A DNA stretch of 64,000 nucleotides from assembly GCF_947495025.1 (NCBI RefSeq), contig NZ_CANLXG010000001.1, forward strand, positions 1,116,001 through 1,180,000, given 5' to 3'. This DNA comes from an uncultured Roseobacter sp. (GTDB lineage: Bacteria; Pseudomonadota; Alphaproteobacteria; Rhodobacterales; Rhodobacteraceae). Position numbers and translations under genes: made by a program. Below the pieces are notes generated by a model that saw nothing but the letters and a program-made list of their open reading frames with translations, did no database searches and had not been told where the DNA came from. Below, piece after piece: positions 17,880 to 28,337 of this stretch (position 1 is its first letter; each line of letters begins with the position of its first letter).

Positions 17880-19379
17880 TCAGTCAGCAAGATACTGCTG
17901 CAGCGCGCCTGAAGTCCCAATGGACCAGATGGTCGTCAACCAGCCTGAGAATGCAGCCGCAAAGACGTCATTGTCGGCAAGTGCACCATAATACTGTCGC
18001 TGTTCAAGCCAGGCCCGCGGATTTTCCCGCGCCTCCAGCGCTGCGCGATGCAGGTCATCCCAGAACGGGTCATTCGCCTCGATCAGGCTCCCGTCCTCAC
18101 GGGTCCCGGCGCACATACGTGCCCAAAGCGCCTCTACAAGACTCAGCCCGCTGATGGATCCGCCCGCAGCTACCGCATCTCTCAGAACCGGCAGAACAAA
18201 TCCGGGATGACGGGATGAGCCGTCAAACGCAACCCGTCTTGTGGTGTCGCGGATCTCCGGATTGGCAAACCGGCTCTGTATCAGCTCCGCATATGTGCCG
18301 GGCTCCATATCCGGCACAGCGGATACGTAGGGTGTAATCTCTTCGCGCTGCACCTTGCGGAACATGCCGGCAATCAGGGGATGCGCCATGCAATCAGCAA
18401 TGGTTTCACAGGACAGAAGCTCGCCGGCGTTCGCAATCACCTGATGGCCGCCATTGAGAATACGGATTTTCATTGCTTCATAGTCATGCACGCGATCAGA
18501 GAAGACTGCGCCAGCCCTGTCCCAGTCGGGACGCCCCGCGCAAAAATTGTCCTCAATCACCCACTGGCGGAAATTTTCATGCGTAACAGGAGCCGCATCA
18601 TCAATGCCGAGGCGCCCCGCGAGCGCGATCTCTGACGCGCCGGTCGCGGGCACAATGCAGTCGACCATCGAGTTCGGAAACGCGACGTTGTTGCAGATCC
18701 AGAGGGCCAGTTCCGGATCTGCCATCCGTGCGAGCGCAACAAGCGTCTGCTTCAGAACCGCACCGTTACCCTGCAGATTGTCGCAGCTTTGCGCTGTAAA
18801 CGGACCAGCACCGGAATCGCGACGCTCCCGGAGGGCCGCAATCATTGCACCAAAAGCAGTACGCGGCCTGTCGGGATGCGCTGCATCGTGTTGCATGTCG
18901 TCATGGGCCGCATCAAACCCGCCGGTGGCAGGGTCGGTGTAGTACCCGCCTTCGGTCACCGTCAGAGCGACAATGCGGATGCAGGGATCTGCCATTGCCG
19001 CGATCAGCGGGCCATTCCCCTCTTCGACCGGCAGATACCCTGTCATGGAGCCGATCACCTCAGCCGACGTGCCCGACGGGTCCAGTTCGATCAGAGTGGT
19101 CAGACAGTCCTGCGTCAGAAGCTTTTCACGCATGATGCTGTCATAGGCACGCACGCCTGCACCGACGATTGCCCAGTCCTGCGCCAGACCGTCCTGCATC
19201 AGACGGTGCAGGTACCACGACTGATGCGCGCGGTGAAAGTTGCCAAGACCGATGTGGATGATGCCGGGCGTCAGCGCGCTCCGGTCGTACTGAGGGTACG
19301 GAATGCCTTCGGGCAACCGGTCGAGCGTTGCATTTTTCAGTTTCACAACAGTTTCAGGTTTCTGTGCAGAGTCGATCAT
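17880..19379 (-). CDS. mtlK: Mannitol dehydrogenase-family polyol dehydrogenase
   Basis: About 499 residues of the long-chain polyol dehydrogenase family (mannitol 2-dehydrogenase, arabinitol dehydrogenase, fructuronate reductase), expected to oxidise D-mannitol or a similar polyol to the ketose with NAD. The nucleotide-binding region is IIHIGLGNFHRAHQ and the catalytic Lys-x4-Asn-x2-His is in KIRILNGGH. ATG 19379 is chosen because it overlaps the smoS TGA as TGATG; an ATG at 19391 is also possible. Last gene of the smo operon, the same order as the Rhodobacter smo/mtl genes; substrate preference is inferred from that. Confidence 0.88.
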   Translation of the reverse strand: MIDSAQKPETVVKLKNATLDRLPEGIPYPQYDRSALTPGIIHIGLGNFHRAHQSWYLHRLMQDGLAQDWAIVGAGVRAYDSIMREKLLTQDCLTTLIELDPSGTSAEVIGSMTGYLPVEEGNGPLIAAMADPCIRIVALTVTEGGYYTDPATGGFDAAHDDMQHDAAHPDRPRTAFGAMIAALRERRDSGAGPFTAQSCDNLQGNGAVLKQTLVALARMADPELALWICNNVAFPNSMVDCIVPATGASEIALAGRLGIDDAAPVTHENFRQWVIEDNFCAGRPDWDRAGAVFSDRVHDYEAMKIRILNGGHQVIANAGELLSCETIADCMAHPLIAGMFRKVQREEITPYVSAVPDMEPGTYAELIQSRFANPEIRDTTRRVAFDGSSRHPGFVLPVLRDAVAAGGSISGLSLVEALWARMCAGTREDGSLIEANDPFWDDLHRAALEARENPRAWLEQRQYYGALADNDVFAAAFSGWLTTIWSIGTSGALQQYLAD

Positions 19380-20148
19380 CAGCTCATCCATTGTCCACCA
19401 TCGACGTTGTAGCACTGCGCGACAACGTATTCCGCTTCCTGGCTGGCAAGGAAAACCGCCATACCCGTCAGGTCCTCCGGCCGCCCCATACGCCCGAACG
19501 GAACTCCGGCTGCCACTTCTTTCTTCTTCTGGCCGGGCTTCTTGTTCTCATGCTTTGCAAAGAAAGCATCCACGCCGTCCCAGTGTTCTCCGTCGACCAC
19601 GCCCGGTGCAATGGCATTCACATTGATACCATGCTCGATCAGGTTCAGCCCGGCCGACTGCGTCAGGCTGATGACTGCAGCCTTGGTCGCACAGTAGACC
19701 GCCACAAGCGGTTCACCCCGGCGCCCCGCCTGGCTTGCCATATTGATGATGCGCCCGCGGATCCCCCGGTCGATCATGTGTTTTGCCACGGCCTGCAGCG
19801 TGAAAAGACAGCCACCCACGTTTATGTCGAATACTTTGCGGTAGTCATCACGGTCAATTTCTGTGACCGGTGCCGCAGTGAAGAGCGCCGCATTATTGAT
19901 CAGGATATCGATCTGCCCCAGCTCTGCGACAGTGGTTGCAACAGCGGCATCAATGCTCGCCTGATCGGTCACATCCATAGCAACGGCAAAAGCTTGCGGT
20001 CCGATCTCATCTGCTGTCTGCCGGGCACGCGCGATATTGATGTCTGCGACAGCAACGCGGGCGCCTTCGCGGACATAGGCTTCGGCAAAGCTGCGACCGA
20101 TGCCGCGGGCGGCACCGGTTATCAGCGCAGATTTACCGGCCAGGCGTT

Positions 20149-20152
<4 letters not shown>
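19379..20152 (-). CDS. smoS: Sorbitol dehydrogenase, short-chain type (SmoS-like)
   Basis: A 257-residue SDR that should oxidise D-sorbitol (glucitol) to fructose, and perhaps galactitol, with NAD. It has the glycine motif TGAARGIG (12-19), NNAA, and the catalytic Ser140, Tyr153 and Lys157 (YCATK), at the positions I recall for Rhodobacter SmoS. The start overlaps the stop of the ABC ATPase by four bases. Neighbouring import genes and mtlK place it in polyol use. Confidence 0.9.
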
Positions 20153-21153
<1,001 letters not shown>

Positions 21154-21162
21154 GATATTTTC

Positions 21163-21993
21163 CTATTTCACAGCGCCGAAAGTGAGGCCGCGCACAAGTT
21201 GTTTCTGGCTGAACCAGCCAAGGATGAGGATTGGCGCAATCGCCATTGTCGATGCCGCCGAAAGCTTGGCGTAGAACAGGCCCTCAGGGCTGGAGTAGCT
21301 GGCAATGAACGCGGTCAGCGGAGCTGCATTCACAGCCGTCAGGTTCAGTGTCCAGAAGGCTTCGTTCCAGGCCAGAATGAAGTTCAGCAGCAGGGTGGAT
21401 GCGATACCCGGTATGGCCATCGGCGTGAGAACATAGAGTATCTCTTCCCTCAGGCTTGCACCGTCCATCCGCGCGGCTTCCAGAATTTCGCCCGGAATTT
21501 CACGGAAGTATGTGTACAGCATCCAGACAATGATCGGCAGATTGATCAGCATCAGGACGATCACCAGACCAAAGCGACTGTCCAGCAGGCCCAGTTTGAT
21601 GAAGCCCAGGTAGATCGGATAAAGCACACCCACCGCCGGAAGCATCTTGGTGGACAGCATCCAGAGCAGGATGTCTTTTGTCCGTCTTGACGGGACGAAA
21701 GCCATCGACCAGGCCGCCGGCACCGCGATAATCAGACCCAGAACAGTGGACCCGCCCGCGATAATGACCGAGTTCCACAGGAACTTCATGTAGTTGGAGC
21801 GCTCCTGGACGACGGCGTAGTTTTCCAGCGTCCAGTCAAAGAACAGAAAGATCGGAGGATCATTGATCGCCTGTGCTTCTGTCTTGAAGCTGGTGAGAAT
21901 GGTCCAGAGGATCGGGAAGAAGATCAGCAGACCAATACTCCAAGCAACGGCGGTGTTCAGGATTTTGCGGTTTGTTGTAACAGCACGTGCCAT
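21163..21993 (-). CDS. smoG: Polyol ABC transporter permease
   Basis: A 276-residue MalG-type inner-membrane subunit with about six helices. The EAA loop that contacts the ATPase is present (EILEAARMDGASLREEILYV). It ends nine bases before smoK and starts twelve bases after smoF, with GGAGG before the ATG. Confidence 0.95.
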   Translation of the reverse strand: MARAVTTNRKILNTAVAWSIGLLIFFPILWTILTSFKTEAQAINDPPIFLFFDWTLENYAVVQERSNYMKFLWNSVIIAGGSTVLGLIIAVPAAWSMAFVPSRRTKDILLWMLSTKMLPAVGVLYPIYLGFIKLGLLDSRFGLVIVLMLINLPIIVWMLYTYFREIPGEILEAARMDGASLREEILYVLTPMAIPGIASTLLLNFILAWNEAFWTLNLTAVNAAPLTAFIASYSSPEGLFYAKLSAASTMAIAPILILGWFSQKQLVRGLTFGAVK

Positions 21994-22005
21994 GTTCGCT
22001 CCCTC

Positions 22006-22872
22006 CTAGTTGTCCAGGTTCTTGCCAACGATGCGCATCAGGAAGATGGCAACAATGTTGGCCAGAATGATTGCATAAACGCCGCCTGCAGACCCCAGCC
22101 CGATGTTCTGGCTTTCCAGCACACGCTGGTAGATCAGGTACGTCAGTGTACGGGTTCCAAAGGCGCCACCGGTGGTGACGAATATTTCCGCGAAGATCGA
22201 GAGCAGGAAGATCGTCTGGATCAGGATCACAATTGTGATTGCCCGGCCGAGGTGCGGCAGCACGATATACCAGAAGCGCTTGATAAAGGGTGCACCGTCC
22301 ATCTCAGCCGCTTCGAGCTGCTCTCCGTCCAGCGACTGGACCGCTGTCAGAAGGATCAGGGTCGCAAAGGGGAGCCATTGCCAGCTGACAATCATAATGA
22401 TCGACTGCAGCGAAGCCTGGCTGAGCCATTCGACGGGCGTGGCTCCAAAGAACTTCCACAGTTGGGCAAACAGACCGTTCACCGGATCCATAAACATGTT
22501 TTTCCAGACCAGAGCGGATACAGTCGGCATCACAAAGAAAGGTGCGATCACGAGGATACGGACAATGCCCTGCCCCCACATTGGCTGGTCGAGCAGAAGC
22601 GCCAGAACAATCCCCAGCAGAACGGTGATGACCAGCACGCCCCCAACAATAATAAGAGTTGTCTGGATGCTGGGCCAGAAAGCGCTGGATCCGATAAATC
22701 GGGTATAATTTTCAAAACCGACCCATCCCTGATCGCCGCCGCGCAGCGGCAGATAACGGCGGAATGAGAAGTACAGTGTCGTTATAAGCGGCGCGAGCAT
22801 CCATCCGAGCAGGAGGATCACAGCGGGTGCCATCATCAGGCGTGCTGCTGAGCGTGAACTCTGTGTGGCCAT
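22006..22872 (-). CDS. smoF: Polyol ABC transporter permease
   Basis: A 288-residue MalF-type permease with six predicted helices and the EAA loop (QLEAAEMDGAPFIKRFWYIV). It pairs with smoG to form the membrane channel. A strong hairpin separates it from smoE upstream. Confidence 0.95.
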   Translation of the reverse strand: MATQSSRSAARLMMAPAVILLLGWMLAPLITTLYFSFRRYLPLRGGDQGWVGFENYTRFIGSSAFWPSIQTTLIIVGGVLVITVLLGIVLALLLDQPMWGQGIVRILVIAPFFVMPTVSALVWKNMFMDPVNGLFAQLWKFFGATPVEWLSQASLQSIIMIVSWQWLPFATLILLTAVQSLDGEQLEAAEMDGAPFIKRFWYIVLPHLGRAITIVILIQTIFLLSIFAEIFVTTGGAFGTRTLTYLIYQRVLESQNIGLGSAGGVYAIILANIVAIFLMRIVGKNLDN

Positions 22873-22942
22873 GACATACCTCTTTCGTTGACGGAAATAC
22901 CCGCCTTAGGAGATGACTGTGCAGTTTTTTGGAAAAATGTAC

Positions 22943-22967
22943 CAGGGGGCGGGCGCACCGCCCCCTG
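22943..22967 (-). terminator. GC-rich hairpin between smoE and smoF, likely attenuator
   Basis: A perfect ten-base stem CAGGGGGCGG / CCGCCCCCTG with a five-base loop, 18 bases after the smoE stop, followed on the minus strand by a short T-run. Such hairpins after binding-protein genes commonly stop most transcripts or protect the 3' end, so more receptor than permease is made. Confidence 0.75.
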
Positions 22968-22985
22968 ATATGATGGAGCCGGGCC

Positions 22986-24290
22986 TCAGCGGTAGCCGGC
23001 AGCTTCCATTGCGTCGTTGGTCAGGGCCTGAGCCTTGGCCAGCGCTTCGTCGATGGACTGTTGCCCAGCGTAGACTGCCGAGAATTCCTGACTGACTTCG
23101 GTGGCGATGCCCGCGAACTCAGGAATAGCGGCAAACTGGATACCTACGTAAGGTACCGGGTCAACCGTCGGGTTCTGCGGATCAGCAGACAGGATCGAGT
23201 CCAGTGTCATCTGAGCGAAAGGAACCTCGAGATAGTTCGGGTTCTCATACAGAGATGTACGCGCGCCGGGCGGTACGTTTGCCCAACCTTCGTTCTCTGC
23301 GACCAGCTCAATGTAGCCGGTGGATGTTGCCCACTCGATGAACTCTTTTGCTGCTGCTTCTTTCTGAGTACCGGCAGGAATTGCCAGCGCCCATGCCCAG
23401 AGCCAGTTGGAACGTTTGCCCAGGCCATTATCGGGTGCCAGAGCGAAACCAACACTGTCAGCTACAGTCGACTCGTTCGGGTTGGTCACAAAGGATGCCG
23501 CAACAGTCGCGTCAATCCACATGCCACACTTGCCTTGCTGGAACAGCGACAGGTTTTCGTTGAACCCGTTTGTCGCATATCCGGGAGGGCCCGATTCGTT
23601 CATCATGCCAACGTAGAATTCCAGCGTGTCTTTCCAGGGCTGCGTGTCGAACTGGGCGTTCCAGTCCTCATCAAACCAGCGTGCACCGAAGGAGTTGGAC
23701 ATTGCTGTAATGAAAGCACCGCCTTCGCCCCAGCCGGCCTTGCCCCGGATGCAGATACCGTTGATTTCGTTGTCACGATCGGTCATTGCCGCCGCGGCTT
23801 CACGAATGAACGTCCATGTGGGAGCTTTCGGCATTTCGAGGCCTGCTGCTTCCATAAGGTCCGTGCGATACATGACCATCGAGCTTTCGCCATAGAACGG
23901 GGCCGCATAGAGCGTGCCGTCATAGCTCAGACCACCTGCCATTGCCGGCAGAATGTCGTCGGCATTGTATTCCTCGGACAGATCGTCCAGCGGCACAAGC
24001 CAGCCATTCGCACCCCAGATCGGCGTTTCATACATGCCGATTGTCATGATGTCGAAAGCGCCGCCCTTGGTGGAGATGTCGGTTGTGACACGCTGGCGAA
24101 GAACGTTTTCTTCGAGCGTGACCCATTCGACTTCGTGGCCTGTTTTGGCTGTGAAATCGTCGGTCAGGCCCTGCATACGGATCATGTCACCGTTGTTCAC
24201 CGTTGCGATTGTGAGTGTTTCTGCCTGTGCGGCACCAGCTGCGATCAACGCAATGGCACTTGCCGCACGAAGTGCGTGAGAAAAGTACAT
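22986..24290 (-). CDS. smoE: Polyol ABC transporter substrate-binding protein
   Basis: About 434 residues, a periplasmic extracellular solute-binding protein (family 1). ATG 24290 is chosen since GGGAGG stands just ahead and it gives a normal Sec signal (ALRAASAIALIAAGAAQA). The mature part starts ETLTIATVNNGDM. With SmoF, SmoG and SmoK it forms an importer for sorbitol, mannitol or related polyols. First gene of the operon, with a LacI-type operator 71-84 bases upstream. Confidence 0.93.
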   Translation of the reverse strand: MYFSHALRAASAIALIAAGAAQAETLTIATVNNGDMIRMQGLTDDFTAKTGHEVEWVTLEENVLRQRVTTDISTKGGAFDIMTIGMYETPIWGANGWLVPLDDLSEEYNADDILPAMAGGLSYDGTLYAAPFYGESSMVMYRTDLMEAAGLEMPKAPTWTFIREAAAAMTDRDNEINGICIRGKAGWGEGGAFITAMSNSFGARWFDEDWNAQFDTQPWKDTLEFYVGMMNESGPPGYATNGFNENLSLFQQGKCGMWIDATVAASFVTNPNESTVADSVGFALAPDNGLGKRSNWLWAWALAIPAGTQKEAAAKEFIEWATSTGYIELVAENEGWANVPPGARTSLYENPNYLEVPFAQMTLDSILSADPQNPTVDPVPYVGIQFAAIPEFAGIATEVSQEFSAVYAGQQSIDEALAKAQALTNDAMEAAGYR

Positions 24291-24360
24291 CCGATCCTCC
24301 CTGTTTTGGATGCTGTGGCGACACACTAAGTTGTGAACCGACCTCACGTCAAATTAAAAG

Positions 24361-24374
24361 TTTACGCGAGTAAA
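24361..24374. promoter_or_regulatory. LacI-type operator before smoE
   Basis: TTTAC-GCGA-GTAAA, a 14-base palindrome with perfect five-base arms, between smoE and its LacI regulator. A close relative of it lies upstream of the regulator gene at 25520-25534, supporting control of both by the same protein. Confidence 0.75.
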
Positions 24375-24406
24375 TTTATTTTGAGGATTTCTTTTAAATC
24401 AGCCTG

Positions 24407-25441
24407 TTAAGCCGACATTCTTTTGACAAGGCGACCCTCGAAAAGCAGTTCCCGGCGCGGTGGAAGCTCAGAATCGCCCAGGTTGAGCAATGTCAGCAGG
24501 GTCTCAACCGCAGAGCTGGAAATGGCTGCATAGTTCTGTGCAACGGTGGTCAGAGGCGGGCAGGTAAACCGCGCGAAAGGGTGGTCATCCATACCGGCTA
24601 CCCGCAGGGCGTTCTGTGGCCCACCGCCAACACGGTATCCCTTTTCATAACACGCAGCCAGGAATCCGATCGCCAGGCGGTCATTGCTGCACAGGATTGT
24701 ATTGGTCTCAAACCGGCGCTTTTCGATGGCCGCCATGCCCTGACGATAGCCGATATCCTCAAAAGCCCATCCTTCGCCATCGACGCTGATCACATGCGGT
24801 TCATAACCGAGTTCCTCCATGGTCTGCAGGTAACTCTGTCGCCGCTTATTCGCGTTCGGGTTTGCAGGCGTGCGCATCTCGAAAAAACAGGGCGGCTCGC
24901 CTGAACGGCACAGGTACTCGACGATGTCACGGGCATACTGGCGGTTGTCCGCCCCCACGAAACCCCTCCCCATCCCGCTGATATTGCTGTCAAAAAGAAC
25001 GGTCGGCACTTCTTCGCAAAAAGCTTCCAGCGCCGATCTGTCAGACTGTCGCCCAAGCGGCGCAATCAATACACCCGCGGGCCGGAAAGACCGGAGGTTA
25101 TCCAGATTCTCAACTTCCTGTTCCGGACGCCCCTGCGAGTTCAGCAAGATCGGACGGTAGCCCGTTGCGACAATCAGGTTTTCGATATTGCGCGCGATTT
25201 CGGCAAAGAAAGGGTCCACCAGAAAAGGCACAACCAGCCCTATGCTTTTTGTCAGCTTCCGGTTCTGGTTGATTGCGTAGATGTTGGGGCGATAGTTGTG
25301 TTGCTCCAGTGCCTGCTCGATACGTGTGCGCGTCGATTTCCGGACACTGCCCGGGTCGTTGAAGTACTTGGAAACAGTCGGTCGCGAAATGCCGCTGATC
25401 GCTGCGAACTCCTCCATAGTCCGGATTTTCGGGTCGTTCAT
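24407..25441 (-). CDS. LacI-family regulator of the polyol operon
   Basis: About 344 residues with the HTH at the start (TMEEFAAISGISRPTVSKYF), then a sugar-binding effector domain. ATG 25441 has GGAGGGG ahead and puts the HTH in its usual place; an upstream start would add 15 residues. It is on the same strand as smoE, directly before it. Matching palindromes in front of both genes suggest autoregulation plus repression of smoEFGKS-mtlK, relieved by a polyol (inference). Confidence 0.92.
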   Translation of the reverse strand: MNDPKIRTMEEFAAISGISRPTVSKYFNDPGSVRKSTRTRIEQALEQHNYRPNIYAINQNRKLTKSIGLVVPFLVDPFFAEIARNIENLIVATGYRPILLNSQGRPEQEVENLDNLRSFRPAGVLIAPLGRQSDRSALEAFCEEVPTVLFDSNISGMGRGFVGADNRQYARDIVEYLCRSGEPPCFFEMRTPANPNANKRRQSYLQTMEELGYEPHVISVDGEGWAFEDIGYRQGMAAIEKRRFETNTILCSNDRLAIGFLAACYEKGYRVGGGPQNALRVAGMDDHPFARFTCPPLTTVAQNYAAISSSAVETLLTLLNLGDSELPPRRELLFEGRLVKRMSA

Positions 25442-25519
25442 ACAGGATTTGCCCCTCCGCAGCGCTGGGTAAGTTATCGCTATCACAAGCCTTGCACGTC
25501 AACATGGTAACTCAAAAAT

Positions 25520-25534
25520 TTTACACGCGGTAAA
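25520..25534. promoter_or_regulatory. LacI-type operator before the polyol regulator
   Basis: TTTAC-ACGCG-GTAAA, a palindrome flanked by A- and T-runs that extend the symmetry. It is 79 bases upstream of the regulator start and in the region shared with the divergent radical SAM gene, so it might touch that promoter as well. Confidence 0.65.
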
Positions 25535-25650
25535 TTTTTTTCCCGCAGATTTCCGCAGCTGCGGTCTCTGTACCGGACCGCACCCGCTGTAGCACAGGCG
25601 CATCTGCTTCGCGTATTGCGCAGGCTGAAGCGTGAACATATAGTGAACAA

Positions 25651-26886
25651 ATGGTCAGACAAACAGTTGAACAGAAACTCGCAATACTGTCGGATGCAGC
25701 TAAGTATGATGCTTCCTGTGCATCATCCGGCTCAACCCGGCGCGACTCGCGCGCAGGCAAAAGCCTTGGCTCCAACGAGGGCAGCGGGATCTGCCATGCC
25801 TATGCCCCGGACGGACGATGCATCAGCCTGCTGAAAATTCTGATGACGAATTTCTGTATTTACGACTGCAGTTACTGCATCAACAGATCGTCCTCCAACG
25901 TCACGCGTGCGCGGTTTTCGGTTGACGAAGTTGTGCGTCTGACAATTGAGTTTTACCGGCGGAACTACATCGAGGGATTGTTCCTGTCGTCCGGTATTAT
26001 CCGGTCGCCGGATGCGACGATGCTCGATATGGTCAGGATTGCCCGTAAACTGCGGCATGATGAGAATTTCAGGGGGTACATCCACCTCAAGACAATTCCC
26101 GATGCGGCCCCTGAGCTGATCGAAGAGGCAGGGCTGCTGGCCGATCGTCTTTCCATAAATGTCGAACTGCCCACGGACGCCTCGGTCCGGCAATATGCTC
26201 CGGAGAAAAATCCCGAACAGATCCGGCGCGCGATGGCCGGGGTACGCCTGCGCAAGGAAATTTCCAAAGACCGGTCGCACACCGGAAAACGCCCGGCGCG
26301 TTTTGCACCGGCTGGTCAGTCGACGCAGATGATCATTGGCGCAGACAACGCCACGGACACAACTGTTCTGGGGCAGTCGACCCGTCTGTATTCAGGCTAT
26401 CGGTTGAAACGCGTTTATTATTCCGCTTTTTCGCCTATTCCGGACGCGTCGGCGCGGCTGCCACTGATCAGCCCGCCACTGCAAAGAGAACATCGCCTGT
26501 ATCAGGCAGACTGGCTGTTGCGCTTCTACGGCTTTGACCTCGAAGAAATTACCGGTCACAGACCGGACGGCAACCTCGACCTTGAGATTGATCCAAAACT
26601 TGCCTGGGCACTGGCCAACCGGGCTTTGTTTCCGGTCAGCGTAAACCGCGCGCCACGTGAACTGCTGCTGCGGGTGCCCGGGTTCGGCACAAAGACCGTC
26701 GGACGCATTCTGAGCACGCGCAGACACCGGAATATCCGTTATGACGACCTCATTCGCATGGGGGCTCAGATGAAAAAGGCGCGCGCCTTCATCGAAGCGG
26801 CCGGCTGGACGCCCGGCCAGCTGACAGACAGTGCCGGGCTCCGGGCGCGTTTTGCCCCGCCGCCGGAACAGCTGAGCCTCTTCTGA
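25651..26886 (+). CDS. Radical SAM protein, putative DNA modification/repair
   Basis: A 411-residue radical SAM enzyme of the family annotated as putative DNA modification/repair protein. The iron-sulfur cysteines are Cys69, Cys73 and Cys76 (NFCIYDCSYC). A helix-hairpin-helix DNA-binding motif is near the end (LRVPGFGTKTVGRILSTRR), and it ends in EQLSLF, a short tail resembling clamp-binding peptides (QxxLxLF-like; inference). Its stop overlaps the start of the udgX-like gene (TGATG), and this pair is recurrent in bacteria. The reaction is unknown. Confidence 0.88.
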   Translation: MVRQTVEQKLAILSDAAKYDASCASSGSTRRDSRAGKSLGSNEGSGICHAYAPDGRCISLLKILMTNFCIYDCSYCINRSSSNVTRARFSVDEVVRLTIEFYRRNYIEGLFLSSGIIRSPDATMLDMVRIARKLRHDENFRGYIHLKTIPDAAPELIEEAGLLADRLSINVELPTDASVRQYAPEKNPEQIRRAMAGVRLRKEISKDRSHTGKRPARFAPAGQSTQMIIGADNATDTTVLGQSTRLYSGYRLKRVYYSAFSPIPDASARLPLISPPLQREHRLYQADWLLRFYGFDLEEITGHRPDGNLDLEIDPKLAWALANRALFPVSVNRAPRELLLRVPGFGTKTVGRILSTRRHRNIRYDDLIRMGAQMKKARAFIEAAGWTPGQLTDSAGLRARFAPPPEQLSLF

Positions 26887-28337
26887 TGATCCGCGTCTCA
26901 CTGCCCCGCATCGGAACAGCCGATGCCTGGCGAAAGGCCGCCCGGGGGTTTCTGGCGACAGGCACACCGCCGCAGGAGATCAGCTGGGGGGACACTTCGG
27001 TTCAGGCCGGTCTCTTCGACATCAGCGCGGATACGCCCCAGCACACCCTGGTCACGGTGCCCAGGAGCTTTTTGTCCATGGCAAACAGCGTGGTATGGCA
27101 CAGCGACCCCTCCCGGTTTGCCCGGCTTTATGCTTTTTTGTGGCGGCTGCGTGACGCGCCACATCTGATGACAGACAGAGGCGATGCTGATCTCGCGGCA
27201 CTGCGTCGGATGGAAAAGAACGTCCACCGCTGCCAGCACAAGATGAAGGCGTTTGTGCGCTTTCGTGAAACCGGCGCTCCGGATGCTGACAGACGGTCCT
27301 TTGCAGCCTGGTTTGAACCTACGCATCATACCACAGAACCAACCGCGCAGTTTTTTGTCCGGCGTTTTGCAGACATGGACTGGCAGATCATCACGCCCGA
27401 TGTGTCTGTATTCTTTGAAAACGGCAGACTGCGCTTTGAGGTAGACGTACCGCAACCCGACCTGCCGGACGATGCAAGCGAAGCCCTGTGGGTCACCTAT
27501 TTCAGGAATATCTTTAATCCCGCGCGGCTCAAGGTTCAGGCCATGCAGTCTGAAATGCCCAAAAAATACTGGAAAAATATGCCAGAGGCGGCGGCCATCC
27601 CCGAACTGATCGCGCGCGCGCCCGACAGAGCGCGAGAGATGGCGCTGGCCGCACCTACCCTGCCGCCGGCAAGACTGGCGGCTGTTCAGGCACAGCAGGC
27701 AACGAATGTATCGGCATGGGATGGCACGCGTGACGAACTGGTCAGTGCCATCAGCACCTGCACACGCTGCGCGCTGCACAGGACTGCAACGCAGGCCGTT
27801 CCTGGCGAAGGCCCTGCTGATGCTTCACTGATGATTGTCGGCGAGCAGCCCGGCGACGAGGAAGACCTGACCGGGCGCCCGTTTGTCGGTCCTGCCGGTC
27901 GCCTTTTCGATCAGATAGCACAACAGGCCGGTCTGGACAGAAAACAGGTATTCGTCACGAACGCAGTCAAGCATTTCAAATTCCGGCCGGATGGGAAACG
28001 ACGCCTGCATGAGAGACCGGACGCGGGGGAAACTGAGCACTGCAGATGGTGGTTGATGGCAGAGATCGCGCAGATCAGACCGCAGCTGATACTGGCTCTC
28101 GGCGCAACAGCGGCACGGTCGCTGACGGGAAACGGCGCTGATCTTCTCGCGCGGCGCGGGAAGGTCGAGCGAGGTCCGGACGAAACGCCCGTGCTGATCA
28201 CAGTACATCCCTCATGGCTGCTGCGCCTGAGGGATGCGGGCCGCCGCAGAGAGGCATCCCTGCTGTTTTGTCAGGATCTGGAATTAGCGGTAAAGCTTTC
28301 TCAGTCGCAGGCAACACTCCGGAACAGGCAGGCCTGA
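26886..28337 (+). CDS. udgX: DUF4130 - UdgX-type uracil-DNA glycosylase fusion
   Basis: A 483-residue two-domain protein. The N-terminal part (about 1-250) is the DUF4130 domain, commonly joined to or beside this family. The C-terminal part (about 285-470) is a UDG-superfamily domain with motif A GEQPGDEEDLTGRPFVGPAG (from 319), the R-loop KRRLH with His375, and HPSWLLR (from 441). In Mycobacterium smegmatis UdgX the matching R-loop His forms a covalent bond to the sugar after uracil removal, so this protein may likewise trap itself on uracil DNA. CTRC near 293-296 suggests the Fe-S cluster. It is coupled to the radical SAM gene. Confidence 0.92.
   Translation: MIRVSLPRIGTADAWRKAARGFLATGTPPQEISWGDTSVQAGLFDISADTPQHTLVTVPRSFLSMANSVVWHSDPSRFARLYAFLWRLRDAPHLMTDRGDADLAALRRMEKNVHRCQHKMKAFVRFRETGAPDADRRSFAAWFEPTHHTTEPTAQFFVRRFADMDWQIITPDVSVFFENGRLRFEVDVPQPDLPDDASEALWVTYFRNIFNPARLKVQAMQSEMPKKYWKNMPEAAAIPELIARAPDRAREMALAAPTLPPARLAAVQAQQATNVSAWDGTRDELVSAISTCTRCALHRTATQAVPGEGPADASLMIVGEQPGDEEDLTGRPFVGPAGRLFDQIAQQAGLDRKQVFVTNAVKHFKFRPDGKRRLHERPDAGETEHCRWWLMAEIAQIRPQLILALGATAARSLTGNGADLLARRGKVERGPDETPVLITVHPSWLLRLRDAGRRREASLLFCQDLELAVKLSQSQATLRNRQA

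Noticed and set aside
23061..24329. A 422-codon plus-strand open frame
   Set aside because: Antisense to smoE; Cys/His/Arg-rich composition is that of a mirror frame in GC-rich DNA.
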